Below, one piece after another: positions 45,426 to 54,842 of a stretch of DNA of 64,000 nt. The notes under the pieces are model-generated. The model had not been told where the DNA came from. It did not search any database and was given only the letters and a program-made list of their open reading frames with translations. The translations under genes and the position numbers were made by a program. The DNA lies in assembly GCA_965662045.1 (NCBI GenBank), contig CBFIGE010000009.1, positions 43,750 through 107,749 on the forward strand. The letters run 5' to 3'. The stretch's first letter is position 1, and each line of letters begins with the position of its first letter. The DNA is from UBA3478 sp965662045. Its GTDB lineage: Bacteria; Bacteroidota; Bacteroidia; Flavobacteriales; Flavobacteriaceae.

Positions 45426-45486
45426 TTCAGACGGATATTGTCTGAATTGAAAAAGTTATGGGAAGGGCCTTTTGGGTACTTCCCAT
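45426..45486 (+). promoter_or_regulatory. two tandem inverted repeats before the ECF sigma gene
   Basis: TTCAGAC (45426-45432) pairs with GTCTGAA (45440-45446), and ATGGGAAG (45458-45465) pairs with CTTCCCAT (45479-45486). Neither is followed by a T-run on the plus strand, so they are not classic terminators. They may end the lipoprotein message or act in the leader of the sigma gene at 45512. Confidence 0.4.
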
Positions 45487-45511
45487 AAATTTCAAAAAGT
45501 GAATGTGATAT

Positions 45512-46021
45512 ATGGGATTATGTAATAAAAGATATTTTGAAGGGATTTACAGAAACTACTCTGACGAGCTTTATCGCTTTTTGGTATATAAGTTTGGAAA
45601 CCCTTCTATGGCTGAGGATGTCACGCAGAATGTCTTTTTGAATCTGTGGAAGAACTGTGCTAAATACTCTGATGTAAACATTAAATCACTTTTATATACT
45701 ATGGGTAGAAACGACAGTTTAAATGTACTTCGCAAAGAAGAGAATAAACGAAAGTTTGTCGCCCAGGTTGACGGTTCAAAACAGGTGCATTCCCCGGAGT
45801 TTGAAATGGAAACTAAAGAATTTGAAATTAGAATCAATGAGGTTCTGGATCTTATGAAACCTTTGGAACGACAAGCTTTTTTGCTCAGTCGTATCGAGAA
45901 AAAAACATATAAAGAAATTGCTGAAATTATGAAGGTTTCAGTTAAAACTATTGAAAAAAGAATTCACAACGCACTGGTTTTGATACGCAGTGAAATCGTT
46001 GAAACAAAGAAATACGTATGA
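45512..46021 (+). CDS. ECF-type RNA polymerase sigma factor
   Basis: A 169-residue sigma-70 family extracytoplasmic-function factor. Region 2 reads YSDELYRFLVYKFGNPSMAE with DVTQNVFLNLWKN; region 4 reads LERQAFLLSRIEKKTYKEIA with SVKTIEKRIHNAL. It is the FecI-like Bacteroidota type controlled by a membrane anti-sigma factor; its stop overlaps the start of the FecR gene by 4 bp, so the two are translationally coupled. It should direct transcription of the TonB receptor gene downstream and perhaps the lipoprotein gene upstream. Confidence 0.92.
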   Translation: MGLCNKRYFEGIYRNYSDELYRFLVYKFGNPSMAEDVTQNVFLNLWKNCAKYSDVNIKSLLYTMGRNDSLNVLRKEENKRKFVAQVDGSKQVHSPEFEMETKEFEIRINEVLDLMKPLERQAFLLSRIEKKTYKEIAEIMKVSVKTIEKRIHNALVLIRSEIVETKKYV

Positions 46022-46905
46022 AAAAGGAAGAATACGTTTTAGCCAAATGGCTTTCAGGGGAAGTGTCTGATCAACAACTCAAAGATCAGGTGGGTGATGA
46101 TCATGTTGAATCGTATCGAGTGATTCTAAATGAATTAGATTCACTCGCTACCCCTGAGCGTGATCAAAAACGAAAAGATGAATTCTTTAAGCTTTTAGAT
46201 CAGCCTAAAAAGGCTGTAAAAAAGTCGAAAATTATGGTTTTAAGGCCCTTGTCTATAGCCGCTTCTTTGATGCTTTTATTGGGTCTTTTTGTTGGATTGC
46301 AAAAAACTACATATACCTCCACTAACAGTCTACAAGTGGTAGTACTCCCTGATGAGTCAAGGGTTACTTTAGAGCCCAATTCTAGTTTTTCCTATAACAA
46401 AGTGCTTTATGCATTTAGAAGAACGCTTGACTTAAAGGGGAATGCGTTTTTTGACGTTGAAAAAGGATCTGATTTTCGTGTTCAATCTGACCTAGGTTCG
46501 GTAGAAGTACTCGGAACCTCATTTAGGGTATTTGAACGAAAAGGTATCTTTAACGTTCAATGTTTTAGCGGAACTGTCTGGGTTAATACAGATGAGACTC
46601 AAGGGGTAATTGAAAAAGGAGAGCAGTTTGGTAATCAGTTAAAAAAAGTTCATGTTCACCAATTAAAAGATCACATAGCTGCCATCGAGCACTTTGACAA
46701 CGTGCCTTTAAAAACAGTATTAACTGAGTTAAGCGCTATATTTTCTATAGACATTCAATTTGACGATACAAACCCTTTATTTGAGGAAGGGTTTAGTGGG
46801 ACTATAAATTCTGAGGACCTTGACTTATCTTTGAATATAGTTATGCGTCCATTTGAGTTGAATTATGAGAAAACCCAACAAAGCATCATTGTTTTGCCGA
46901 ATTAA
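46018..46905 (+). CDS. FecR-family anti-sigma factor
   Basis: A 295-residue inner-membrane regulator. Residues 1-75 are the cytoplasmic sigma-binding part, followed by one transmembrane helix (SIAASLMLLLGLFVGLQ). The periplasmic FecR domain reads VVLPDESRVTLEPNSSFSYN, GNAFFDVEKGSDFRVQ and EVLGTSFRVFE. The C-terminal DUF4974-like part (VPLKTVLTELSAIFSIDIQF) contacts the receptor signalling domain. Substrate binding by the receptor at 46865 should release the sigma factor. Its 3' end overlaps the receptor gene by 41 bp. Confidence 0.92.
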   Translation: MKKEEYVLAKWLSGEVSDQQLKDQVGDDHVESYRVILNELDSLATPERDQKRKDEFFKLLDQPKKAVKKSKIMVLRPLSIAASLMLLLGLFVGLQKTTYTSTNSLQVVVLPDESRVTLEPNSSFSYNKVLYAFRRTLDLKGNAFFDVEKGSDFRVQSDLGSVEVLGTSFRVFERKGIFNVQCFSGTVWVNTDETQGVIEKGEQFGNQLKKVHVHQLKDHIAAIEHFDNVPLKTVLTELSAIFSIDIQFDDTNPLFEEGFSGTINSEDLDLSLNIVMRPFELNYEKTQQSIIVLPN

Positions 46906-49390
46906 ATGGGTTTTTTATGTTTTCTTTTTACTAGGAATGTCATGTAGCCTAATTGCCCAATCTGATCGTGTTCCTCTAAAAGAAATTCTCAACGAAATCT
47001 CTTTGCAATTTGATGTATCTCTGTCATATCGAGCCCAACTTGTAGAGGATGTATTTGTTATGAACCCGATTAAATTTAGTGACATTAAAGCCGCCCAAGA
47101 CTGGCTTGATAGTAATACTGAATTTGGATTTTATCACTTAGATTCCCGCTATTATTACATTACAGCCAAACGGAATTTTTGGAGTCTGTGTGGTCGAATT
47201 ATAGACGACTTCACCTACGCTCCCTTATCAAACGTAAGATTAAGTTACGATCTAAAAAGTACTTTTACTGATGAGGACGGATTTTTTCAATTGGATGTTT
47301 TTACCAATACACCTTTAATCAAATTTAGTCATCCTGAATATCCGGCAATTAGTCTAGGTTTTAACCGATCTTCAAATTGTGAAACCTTGTATTTCTCAAG
47401 GGAAGTCATTGCTTTAAATGAGGTAAAACTCACCTATCAGCTCAAGGGAATACAGAAATCATCTCAACGTTATTTCACTTTTAATCGCAACGACGAAATC
47501 ATTACACCAGGTTCTATACAGAATGATGTATTTAAAATGGCAGAAACAATTCCAGGGGTAACAAATGCTGATGATGCTACAGGTAATTTATATATTCAAG
47601 GAAACGGGCCTGACCACAACGCTATTTATTGGAATGGTATTCGAATGTTTAAAAGATCTCATGTTTTTGGAGGAATTTCAGTTGTCAATCCGTTTTCGAT
47701 AGATCAAGTAAAATTGAAAAAAAACGGCTTATCTCCTAGATGGGGTGATCAAATAGGAGGTCAATTACAAATGGTCACTCAAGTGCCAAAAAAAGAAACC
47801 TTGGCACGAGTAGGAATCAATTTGTTGGATTTTGAATTTGGCACCCGTCTCTCTTTTTCTGACAAATGGTTTGCGCGTTTGAGTTTTAGACACAGCAACC
47901 CATTCAGTAGCGCACAATTTGCCTCGCCTTATATTGATAAAATTAAGCAAGGTAGTAGTGTTACGGAGCAAACTAACACCTTTGATTTTTTGAATTACAG
48001 CGATTATCAAGTGTCTTTAGAATATCGAATTAATGAAAAGAATAAATTGAATTTTCATCACTTCAATGCGATTGACGAGTTGCAATATAGTTTTAATCAA
48101 GTCAATAAAGAGGTTCAAGAGCAATTTGAATCTTCAAATTATGGATGGTCGCTACAGTGGAAATCCGAAAATAAAAAGTACAGCACATTTACTTCCCTAT
48201 CGCAGAGTATATTTTCTTCTCGATTTAATCAAATCGAAAATAACATTGTTACTTCTGCTCAAGAGGAGTTTGTCAACCAGAGAGGAAATAGTCTTAACTA
48301 CACTTCTTTTGAAACATTTTTGGAGCATCCGGCAAATGAAAATCTAATTTTATACACTGGTTTAGATTATAATCGAAAACAAATTTTCGAGAAAGAATCC
48401 CAATCCTTCAGGGAAGAAAAAACAGATCGTCAAGAGCAATACGATACGCAGATGTTTGCCCTATTTGTTGACGCCTCTTATTTATTAACACCAGAGATAC
48501 AGCTAGAAACAGGTATTCGTTTACAGAAATATAATACGAGAGATGCCTTGCTTTTGGAGCCTAGAATCCGTTTTCAATATCGATTGGGTAATCGACTTAC
48601 TTTTCACGGTATATATGAACGTAATAGTCAAAATGCCTTTCAGATACAAGAGGCTATTTCTCAATCATTGGAGAATCAAAATCAAATTTGGGTAGGCGCG
48701 AATGGTACAAATTATTCCATTTTACGTTCTGAGAAATGGGCGCTGAATGCAACTTATAATTTTGAGAATACCTTAATTGACCTAGAGTATTTCAACGCTA
48801 TAAATTCGGGATTAAACGCTTCCTTATTTGGATTTTTAAATGCCGATTTAGGTGCTTTCACCGATGGGGAATTTCGTGCAAATGGAATCAATACTTTAAT
48901 ACGACAAAGGTTTAAATCAGGAACGACTTGGGTCAGTTATACTTATTTGGATGCTGAGCAATCATTGGCTTCTAATCAATGGTTTCCTGCAAATTTTAGT
49001 ATTCGCAATCAACTGAGCTTAGGAGGACAATACGACTTCAATACTATTACCTTAGGACTAAATGCCGTGTTTAGAAATGGGGTTCCCTATTCTGTGCCTT
49101 CGGGAGTCGATGCCAATCCTACTAATCCGAGTGATTACACTTTTACTTATGATGAAGGATTTAATCAACGAACACTTAAAAATTACAGTCGTCTTGATTT
49201 TTTTATGAATAAAAAACTTTCCTTAAAATCAATAGATGCCAATTTAAGATTCTCCCTTCAAAATGTATTTTCAACTGAAAATATCATTGCTCGAAAATAT
49301 ACCTTTGACCCCATAAATCAGGCCCTTGATATCGCCGATCGATTCTCGGCAGCTCCTGTGATTAATATGGGATTCTTTTTAGCATTTTAA
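46865..49390 (+). CDS. TonB-dependent receptor with STN signalling domain
   Basis: An 841-residue outer-membrane transporter. Signal peptide ends CSLIAQ. Residues about 35-105 are an STN (secretin/TonB N-terminal) domain (VPLKEILNEISLQFDVSLSY). A carboxypeptidase-regulatory-like beta-sandwich follows (SLCGRIIDDFTYAPLSNVRL), then the plug (MAETIPGVTNADDATGNLYI, QVKLKKNGLSPRWGDQIGG) and a barrel ending VINMGFFLAF. STN plus FecR plus ECF sigma is the classic cell-surface signalling trio. No SusD-type partner is encoded, so the substrate may be a small metal complex, peptide or vitamin. Confidence 0.9.
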   Translation: MRKPNKASLFCRIKWVFYVFFLLGMSCSLIAQSDRVPLKEILNEISLQFDVSLSYRAQLVEDVFVMNPIKFSDIKAAQDWLDSNTEFGFYHLDSRYYYITAKRNFWSLCGRIIDDFTYAPLSNVRLSYDLKSTFTDEDGFFQLDVFTNTPLIKFSHPEYPAISLGFNRSSNCETLYFSREVIALNEVKLTYQLKGIQKSSQRYFTFNRNDEIITPGSIQNDVFKMAETIPGVTNADDATGNLYIQGNGPDHNAIYWNGIRMFKRSHVFGGISVVNPFSIDQVKLKKNGLSPRWGDQIGGQLQMVTQVPKKETLARVGINLLDFEFGTRLSFSDKWFARLSFRHSNPFSSAQFASPYIDKIKQGSSVTEQTNTFDFLNYSDYQVSLEYRINEKNKLNFHHFNAIDELQYSFNQVNKEVQEQFESSNYGWSLQWKSENKKYSTFTSLSQSIFSSRFNQIENNIVTSAQEEFVNQRGNSLNYTSFETFLEHPANENLILYTGLDYNRKQIFEKESQSFREEKTDRQEQYDTQMFALFVDASYLLTPEIQLETGIRLQKYNTRDALLLEPRIRFQYRLGNRLTFHGIYERNSQNAFQIQEAISQSLENQNQIWVGANGTNYSILRSEKWALNATYNFENTLIDLEYFNAINSGLNASLFGFLNADLGAFTDGEFRANGINTLIRQRFKSGTTWVSYTYLDAEQSLASNQWFPANFSIRNQLSLGGQYDFNTITLGLNAVFRNGVPYSVPSGVDANPTNPSDYTFTYDEGFNQRTLKNYSRLDFFMNKKLSLKSIDANLRFSLQNVFSTENIIARKYTFDPINQALDIADRFSAAPVINMGFFLAF

Positions 49391-49409
49391 AATGTTTACC
49401 TTGCGAATA

Positions 49410-50780
49410 ATGAATGCAATCGACCAACTTATTTCTGCATTATTGCCCTATACCGAATGGGCCATGCTTTTATTATTACTAGGAGGTGGACTCTATCTGG
49501 CAATTTCTTCTGGATTCAAACCCTATCTCTATTTTAAACACGCGATTGACATTACTCGAGGAAAGTACGATAAAGAAGGTGCGACCGGAGAGGTATCGCA
49601 TTGGGAAGCACTCTCATCGGCTATTGCGGCCACAGTTGGTCTAGGAAATATCTCAGGTGTAGCCATAGCGATATATTTAGGTGGCCCTGGTGTGATTTTT
49701 TGGATTTGGGTAACGGCTGTGTTAGGAATGGTCATTAAATATTACTCCTGTTCTTTAGCTGTAATGTTTCGTGCTATAGATGCCTCTGGTACTGCCCAGG
49801 GAGGTCCAATGTACTATATGAATGCGGGTCTCAAACAATTTGGAAGACCTTTAGCCGTCTTTTATTCTATTTTCGGTATGATAGGCTTTTTGGCCATTTT
49901 TCAAGCCAATCAATTCACACAAACCTTTATGTCGGTAGTAAGTCCTAATGAAACCTTGGCTAATTTTGGAGATTTTGGATGGAAATTAATCATCGGTTTA
50001 GTGCTCGCTGGCTTAACATCTTTGGTGATTTTTGGTGGAATACAAAAAATTGCCAAGGTGGCTTCTAGAATTGTTCCAACTATGGTTCTTATTTATATTG
50101 TTGCGGTTTTATTTGTTCTTCTTTCTAACCTAGAGGCTATTCTACCTTCATTTCAACTCATCATCACAGAGGCCTTTAATTTTGACACGGCTATTCAAGG
50201 TGGAATTTGGGGTGTAGTCATTTTGGGTGCACGAAGAGCTATGTTTTCTAACGAAGCTGGATTGGGCTCGGCCCCAATGTATCACGGGCAGTCTAAAACT
50301 GACGAACCAATTCAAGAGGGGTTGGTAGCTATGTTGGGACCTTTCATTGATACCATTGTTGTATGTACGATTACGGCCCTAGTTATTTTATTGAGCGGCG
50401 CTTATTTAGAGGCAGAGACTAATGGAATCCTCATGACTTTAATTGCTTTTAAAAAGACCTTGTTTGGATTTGGTGATGTCATTTTAATGATTGTAGTGTC
50501 TGCGTTTGCGTTATCAACGATTTTCACATACAGTTATTTTGGAGTAAAGAGTTTAAGCTATTTGACCCGAAGTACAAAGGCTGGCAAATACTTCAATTAT
50601 TTCTATATAATTACAATTGTGATAGCTGCGATTGCGTCTGTCGATTTAGTGGTTAACCTAATGGATTTAGCTTATTCTTTAATGCTTATACCCAATATGA
50701 TTGCCGTAATATTACTTTCTCCAAAAGTGAATGCTGCAGCAAAATCTTATTTCAAGCGTTTTAAGGCTAATGAATTGTAA
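49410..50780 (+). CDS. alanine/glycine:cation (AGCS) symporter
   Basis: A sodium-coupled amino-acid carrier of about 456 residues with about ten membrane spans. Family motifs: EALSSAIAATVGLGNISGVA, GGPGVIFWIWVTAVLGM, GGPMYYMNAGLKQFG and MFSNEAGLGSAPM. Start taken at 49410 (MNAIDQLIS), typical of the family; a Met six codons upstream at 49392 is also in frame, 1 bp after the receptor stop. Close spacing suggests it is transcribed with the receptor, so the imported molecule may be an amino acid or a peptide-derived compound, which is inference. Confidence 0.9.
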   Translation: MNAIDQLISALLPYTEWAMLLLLLGGGLYLAISSGFKPYLYFKHAIDITRGKYDKEGATGEVSHWEALSSAIAATVGLGNISGVAIAIYLGGPGVIFWIWVTAVLGMVIKYYSCSLAVMFRAIDASGTAQGGPMYYMNAGLKQFGRPLAVFYSIFGMIGFLAIFQANQFTQTFMSVVSPNETLANFGDFGWKLIIGLVLAGLTSLVIFGGIQKIAKVASRIVPTMVLIYIVAVLFVLLSNLEAILPSFQLIITEAFNFDTAIQGGIWGVVILGARRAMFSNEAGLGSAPMYHGQSKTDEPIQEGLVAMLGPFIDTIVVCTITALVILLSGAYLEAETNGILMTLIAFKKTLFGFGDVILMIVVSAFALSTIFTYSYFGVKSLSYLTRSTKAGKYFNYFYIITIVIAAIASVDLVVNLMDLAYSLMLIPNMIAVILLSPKVNAAAKSYFKRFKANEL

Positions 50781-50790
50781 TTGAAATTGA

Positions 50791-51669
50791 ATGCACAAAG
50801 CGGGCTTTATAAATATTATCGGAAATCCCAATGTAGGTAAATCTACACTGATGAATGTCTTAGTAGGTGAGCGGCTCTCGATTATTACAGCTAAGGCACA
50901 AACCACTCGGCATCGTATTCTTGGAATTGTCAATGAACCTGAAGTTCAAATGATCTTTTCGGATACACCTGGAATCATAAAACCTGCATATGAATTGCAG
51001 TCTTCTATGATGGATTTTGTAAAAACAGCCATTGAAGATGCGGACGTCATCGTGTACATGGTGGAAATAGGAGAGAAGCAGCTCAAAGACGCTTTATTTT
51101 TTAAAAAATTACAAGAGACCAAAACCCCTGTGGTCTTATTGCTAAATAAAATTGATTTGACCGATCAGATCACCTTAGAAGAGGAAGTTTCTTATTGGAA
51201 AACACAGCTTCCCGGAGCAGAAATATATCCCATCTCGGCTATTGAAAAATTCCAAACAGATTTGGTTTATCAGCGTTTGAAAGAATTATTACCTGAGTCG
51301 CCAGCTTATTTTCCAAAAGATCAGCTCACCGATAAACCAGAACGATTTTTTGTCAATGAAAAGGTTCGAGAGAAGATATTATTGCATTACAAAAAAGAAG
51401 TTCCTTATGCGGTTGAAATAGTCACAGAAAGTTTTGAAGAAAATTCAAAGATAATTCGAATTCGGGCTGTGATTATGGTAGAGCGCGAAACTCAAAAAGG
51501 AATTCTCATAGGACACAAAGGGAGTAAACTCAAAAGAGTAGGTACCGAGGCCAGAGAAGATTTAGAGCTCTTTTTTCAAAAGAAAATCCACCTAGAACTC
51601 TACGTTAAGGTCAATAAAGACTGGCGTTCTAGTAGTAGCCAACTCAAGCGATTTGGCTATCAGCAATGA
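50791..51669 (+). CDS. era: GTPase Era
   Basis: A 292-residue GTPase that binds the 3' end of 16S rRNA and aids 30S assembly. G1 is GNPNVGKSTLMN, G2 lies in TTRHRILG, G3 in SDTPGI, G4 is LNKIDL. The C-terminal KH domain has GILIGHKGSKLKRVG and ends LKRFGYQ. The length fits. It starts 10 bp after the symporter gene. Confidence 0.97.
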   Translation: MHKAGFINIIGNPNVGKSTLMNVLVGERLSIITAKAQTTRHRILGIVNEPEVQMIFSDTPGIIKPAYELQSSMMDFVKTAIEDADVIVYMVEIGEKQLKDALFFKKLQETKTPVVLLLNKIDLTDQITLEEEVSYWKTQLPGAEIYPISAIEKFQTDLVYQRLKELLPESPAYFPKDQLTDKPERFFVNEKVREKILLHYKKEVPYAVEIVTESFEENSKIIRIRAVIMVERETQKGILIGHKGSKLKRVGTEAREDLELFFQKKIHLELYVKVNKDWRSSSSQLKRFGYQQ

Positions 51670-51706
51670 GGTGATTCTTGACTTCTTAGGTTAATTTGAT
51701 TATTGA

Positions 51707-51714
51707 TAACTTTG
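51707..51714 (+). promoter_or_regulatory. TAnnTTTG promoter element for der
   Basis: TAACTTTG matches the Bacteroidota -7 consensus exactly, 20 bp before the der ATG, giving a very short leader. A TTG at 51678 is further away than the usual -33. Confidence 0.45.
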
Positions 51715-51734
51715 CCGCCTAGATCAAATCGAGT

Positions 51735-53036
51735 ATGAGTGCCATTGTTGCCATAGTAGGTAGACCCAATGTTGGAAAATCCACCTTGTTTAATAGACTT
51801 ATTCAAAGACGCGAGGCTATTGTTGACGCTGTCAGTGGAGTTACACGAGACCGCCATTATGGCAAAAGTGATTGGAACGGAAAAGAATTCACGGTAATCG
51901 ATACCGGAGGTTATGTAGTTGGTTCAGATGATATATTTGAAAAAGAAATTGACCAGCAGGTCGAATTAGCAATAGATGAGGCAGATGTCATTATATTCAT
52001 GGTAGACGTTGAATCAGGTATTACCGGAATGGACGAGGATGTTGCTAAATTACTCAGACGTGTAGATAAGCCTGTTTTTGTTGCAGTCAATAAAGTAGAT
52101 AACTCAATGCGAGAGGCAGAGGCTGTGGAGTTTTACGCTTTAGGATTAGGTGATTACTACAGCCTTTCGAGTATTAATGGCAGTGGAACAGGAGAATTAC
52201 TCGATGCGCTAGTAGAAAAACTTCCTGAAGAGACTGAAACTGAAAATGACCTTCCCCGATTTGCGGTGGTTGGGCGACCCAATGCTGGAAAATCCTCTTT
52301 TATTAATGCACTAATTGGAGAAGACCGCTATATCGTTACAGATATTGCTGGAACGACTAGAGATGCCATAGACACCAAGTACAATCGTTTTGGTTTTGAA
52401 TTCAATTTAGTTGATACAGCAGGCATACGAAGAAAAGCTAAGGTCAAAGAGGATCTTGAGTTCTATTCGGTTATGAGATCCGTACGAGCAATTGAAAATG
52501 CAGATGTATGCCTATTGATTTTAGATGCTACCAGAGGCTTCGACGGTCAAGTTCAAAATATTTTTTGGCTCGCACATCGCAATAATAAAGGCATTGTTAT
52601 TTTGGTAAACAAATGGGATTTAGTTGAAAAAAATACGCATTCGGTTAAGGAATATACTACCGCCATAAAAAAAGCTATTGAGCCATTTACGGATGTTCCA
52701 ATTGTATTTATGTCGGTCACCGAAAAACAACGTATTTATAAGGCAATAGAAACAGCTGTTCAGGTTTTTGAAAATCGTTCTAAAAAAATCAAAACTAGGA
52801 CCCTAAACGATTACCTTTTACCTCTTATTGAAAAGTTTCCTCCTCCAGCGATTAAAGGAAAATACATTAAAATTAAATTTTGCACTCAGCTTCCTACTCC
52901 ATACCCACAGTTTGCTTTTTTCTGCAACCTGCCGCAGTACATTAAAGATCCTTACAAGCGTTTTTTAGAAAATAAAATCCGGTCTGAGTTTGATTTTGGC
53001 GGGGTGCCGATGAGTTTGTTTATGCGTAAAAAGTAA
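51735..53036 (+). CDS. der: GTPase Der (EngA)
   Basis: A 433-residue double GTPase needed for 50S ribosome assembly. The two G domains begin GRPNVGKSTLFNRL and GRPNAGKSSFINAL, with DTGGYV and DTAGIRRKAKV as switch motifs and NKVD and NKWD as G4. The C-terminal KH-like domain contains NDYLLPLIEKFPPPAIKGK and ends SLFMRKK. It is near the usual 435 residues. It meets the TPM gene tail-to-tail, 6 bp apart. Confidence 0.97.
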   Translation: MSAIVAIVGRPNVGKSTLFNRLIQRREAIVDAVSGVTRDRHYGKSDWNGKEFTVIDTGGYVVGSDDIFEKEIDQQVELAIDEADVIIFMVDVESGITGMDEDVAKLLRRVDKPVFVAVNKVDNSMREAEAVEFYALGLGDYYSLSSINGSGTGELLDALVEKLPEETETENDLPRFAVVGRPNAGKSSFINALIGEDRYIVTDIAGTTRDAIDTKYNRFGFEFNLVDTAGIRRKAKVKEDLEFYSVMRSVRAIENADVCLLILDATRGFDGQVQNIFWLAHRNNKGIVILVNKWDLVEKNTHSVKEYTTAIKKAIEPFTDVPIVFMSVTEKQRIYKAIETAVQVFENRSKKIKTRTLNDYLLPLIEKFPPPAIKGKYIKIKFCTQLPTPYPQFAFFCNLPQYIKDPYKRFLENKIRSEFDFGGVPMSLFMRKK

Positions 53037-53042
53037 AAGCTA

Positions 53043-53825
53043 TTACCAACCTCCTGAGGCTCCACCACCTCCTCCGAAGCCGCCTCCGAAGCCGCCTCCA
53101 AATCCGCCTCCAAATCCGCCTGAACCCGATCCTCCACTTCTTCCTAAGCTGCTGAGGATAAAAGCGTCAGTAAGTGGATCATAGCCCCTTCTTCGTCCTC
53201 TAGGGCCGCCTCTTCCTCCTCGACTTGCTAGAAAAGCAAATACTACGATAAACAGAAAGACATACACAAAAAAGCCCTTTAAATCATCAGAATTGCTCGA
53301 TTGGGACGAACTGTCAAATGAACCACTTAGTACTTCAAAAATCGCTTCAACACCTGAATCAAGACCTCCGTAGTAATCACCGTTTTTAAATTCTGGAATT
53401 ATACGTTGTTCAATAATTCTTTTACTTAAAGCATCGGTTAGCATAGATTCAACTCCGTAGCCCGTATTTATGCCTACTTTTCGATCTTGGTCAGCGACTA
53501 ATATTAAGATACCATTGTCTACACCTTTTTGACCGATTCCCCATGCACTGAGCCAATTTGCTCCTAAAAAATTAATTTCTTCTCCATTGGTACTCGATAT
53601 ACTGATTACTACAATTTGGGTTGAAGTGCTATCTGCATATTGAATTATTTTACGTTCTAAAGCCGACTTTTCAGAGGCTGAAAGAATATCAGCGTAATCA
53701 TAAAGCGAGGTTTGTAAGGAGGGTTTCTCAGGAATTTCAAATTGTGCTGCTGTAAAGTTCAAGCAGAGTAGAGCTAAAATGGACGTAAAAATGTAGGTGT
53801 TCTTAGGCCTTTGAAATGCTATCAT
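53043..53825 (-). CDS. TPM-domain protein with glycine-rich tail
   Basis: A 260-residue exported protein: signal peptide ending LNFTAAQ, then the TPM domain (YADILSASEKSALERKIIQY, STQIVVISISSTNGEEI, GVDNGILILVADQDRKVGIN, YGVESMLTDALSKRIIEQ). A transmembrane helix (FVYVFLFIVVFAFLA) follows and then a Gly/Phe-rich tail of GGGFGGGF repeats. Members such as Psb32/YgcG types act in membrane-protein quality control. The 5' end overlaps the other TPM gene by 23 bp. The tail is encoded by short tandem DNA repeats near 53063-53130. Confidence 0.87.
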   Translation of the reverse strand: MIAFQRPKNTYIFTSILALLCLNFTAAQFEIPEKPSLQTSLYDYADILSASEKSALERKIIQYADSTSTQIVVISISSTNGEEINFLGANWLSAWGIGQKGVDNGILILVADQDRKVGINTGYGVESMLTDALSKRIIEQRIIPEFKNGDYYGGLDSGVEAIFEVLSGSFDSSSQSSNSDDLKGFFVYVFLFIVVFAFLASRGGRGGPRGRRRGYDPLTDAFILSSLGRSGGSGSGGFGGGFGGGFGGGFGGGGGASGGW

Positions 53826-54243
53826 CTAATTCGTTTTTGTCGTCGCTTTGGTAGGGAAAATACTTTTTTAGCGCTTGTCCTGAGGCCGAAACGCCATCGA
53901 TTAATCCTTTTTTGAAATCACCTTGTCTAAAGGCTGCCTGCATTAGATCTCGAATGTCCTCCCAAAAATTGGCTTCAACAGCTTCATTAATACCTTGGTC
54001 TCCGTATATACTGAATTTTTTATCTTCATGGGCTAGGTAAAAGAGTACTCCGTTTCGCGCTTCTGTTTCGTGCATTTTAAGCATTTGAAATACTTCAATA
54101 GCACGTTGAGTGGTTTCTTTAGATTCTGAACTGGCTTCAACATGAACACGTATTTCTCCTGATGTTTGTGTTTCGGCTTCTTGAATAGCCGTTACAATTT
54201 CTTGTTCGTCTTGAACGCTAAAAAGAGTTTGAGCCTCGGCCAT
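53803..54243 (-). CDS. TPM-domain protein, short form
   Basis: A 146-residue protein with a TPM core: SGEIRVHVEASSESKETTQR, AIEVFQMLKMHET, NGVLFYLAHEDKKFSIYGD and GLIDGVSASGQAL. It has no signal peptide or glycine tail, so it is cytoplasmic or peripheral, unlike its neighbour. It starts 2 bp after lemA. Paired TPM genes behind lemA are the standard arrangement in Bacteroidota. Confidence 0.87.
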   Translation of the reverse strand: MAEAQTLFSVQDEQEIVTAIQEAETQTSGEIRVHVEASSESKETTQRAIEVFQMLKMHETEARNGVLFYLAHEDKKFSIYGDQGINEAVEANFWEDIRDLMQAAFRQGDFKKGLIDGVSASGQALKKYFPYQSDDKNELDDSISKA

Positions 54244-54245
54244 GT

Positions 54246-54842
54246 TTAAAAATTAAATTCAACCTCAGGTGCATCTTCAGCACCTTGATTTGCGCTGAAT
54301 AAAGCCAGTGCGTTGAAATCTCCCCAAGAGGCGATGAACTTCATCGGGATTTTTTGAATACTAATGTTGTAATCTCCGGCTAAATTGTTAAATCTGTTGC
54401 GCTCAACATTGATTCTATTTTCAGTTCCTTCGAGCTGAGATTGCAATTCTAAGAAGTTTTGATTGGCTTTAAGTTCTGGATAGCGTTCTACGCTCACTAA
54501 AAGTCGAGATAAAGCTGAATTCAATTCACCTTGGGCTTGTTGAAATTGTGCTAGTTGAGATGAATTCGCCGCATTGATGTCAATTGTTGTGCTAGTGGCT
54601 TTGGCTCGTGCTTCAATCACTTCGGTTAGAGTACTTCGTTCAAATTCGGCTGCACCTTGAACAGTTTTGACTAAATTACCAATTAAATCAGATCTGCGCT
54701 GATAAGAACTCTCAACATTAGCCCATTGTTTCGTGGCTTGTCCTTTCATTTCTACCAATTGATTGGTGCTCGAGACATACCACGATACTCCGAGAAATCC
54801 AATTATTCCGATAACGATAAGTACGATTAATCCTTTTTTCAT
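54246..54842 (-). CDS. lemA: LemA family protein
   Basis: A 198-residue membrane protein with an N-terminal hydrophobic anchor (LIVLIVIGIIGFLGVSWY) and a long helical domain: VESSYQRRSDLIGNLVKTVQ, ELNSALSRLLVSVERYPELK and NRFNNLAGDYNISIQKIPMK. LemA proteins form helical bundles whose function with TPM partners is poorly known. Its ATG overlaps the MerR gene stop by 4 bp. Confidence 0.93.
   Translation of the reverse strand: MKKGLIVLIVIGIIGFLGVSWYVSSTNQLVEMKGQATKQWANVESSYQRRSDLIGNLVKTVQGAAEFERSTLTEVIEARAKATSTTIDINAANSSQLAQFQQAQGELNSALSRLLVSVERYPELKANQNFLELQSQLEGTENRINVERNRFNNLAGDYNISIQKIPMKFIASWGDFNALALFSANQGAEDAPEVEFNF

Noticed and set aside
53063..53130. Short tandem DNA repeats that could look like a repeat array
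   Set aside because: They encode the GGGFGGGF tail of the TPM protein and have no spacer structure, so they are not a CRISPR array. No CRISPR array was seen anywhere in the window.
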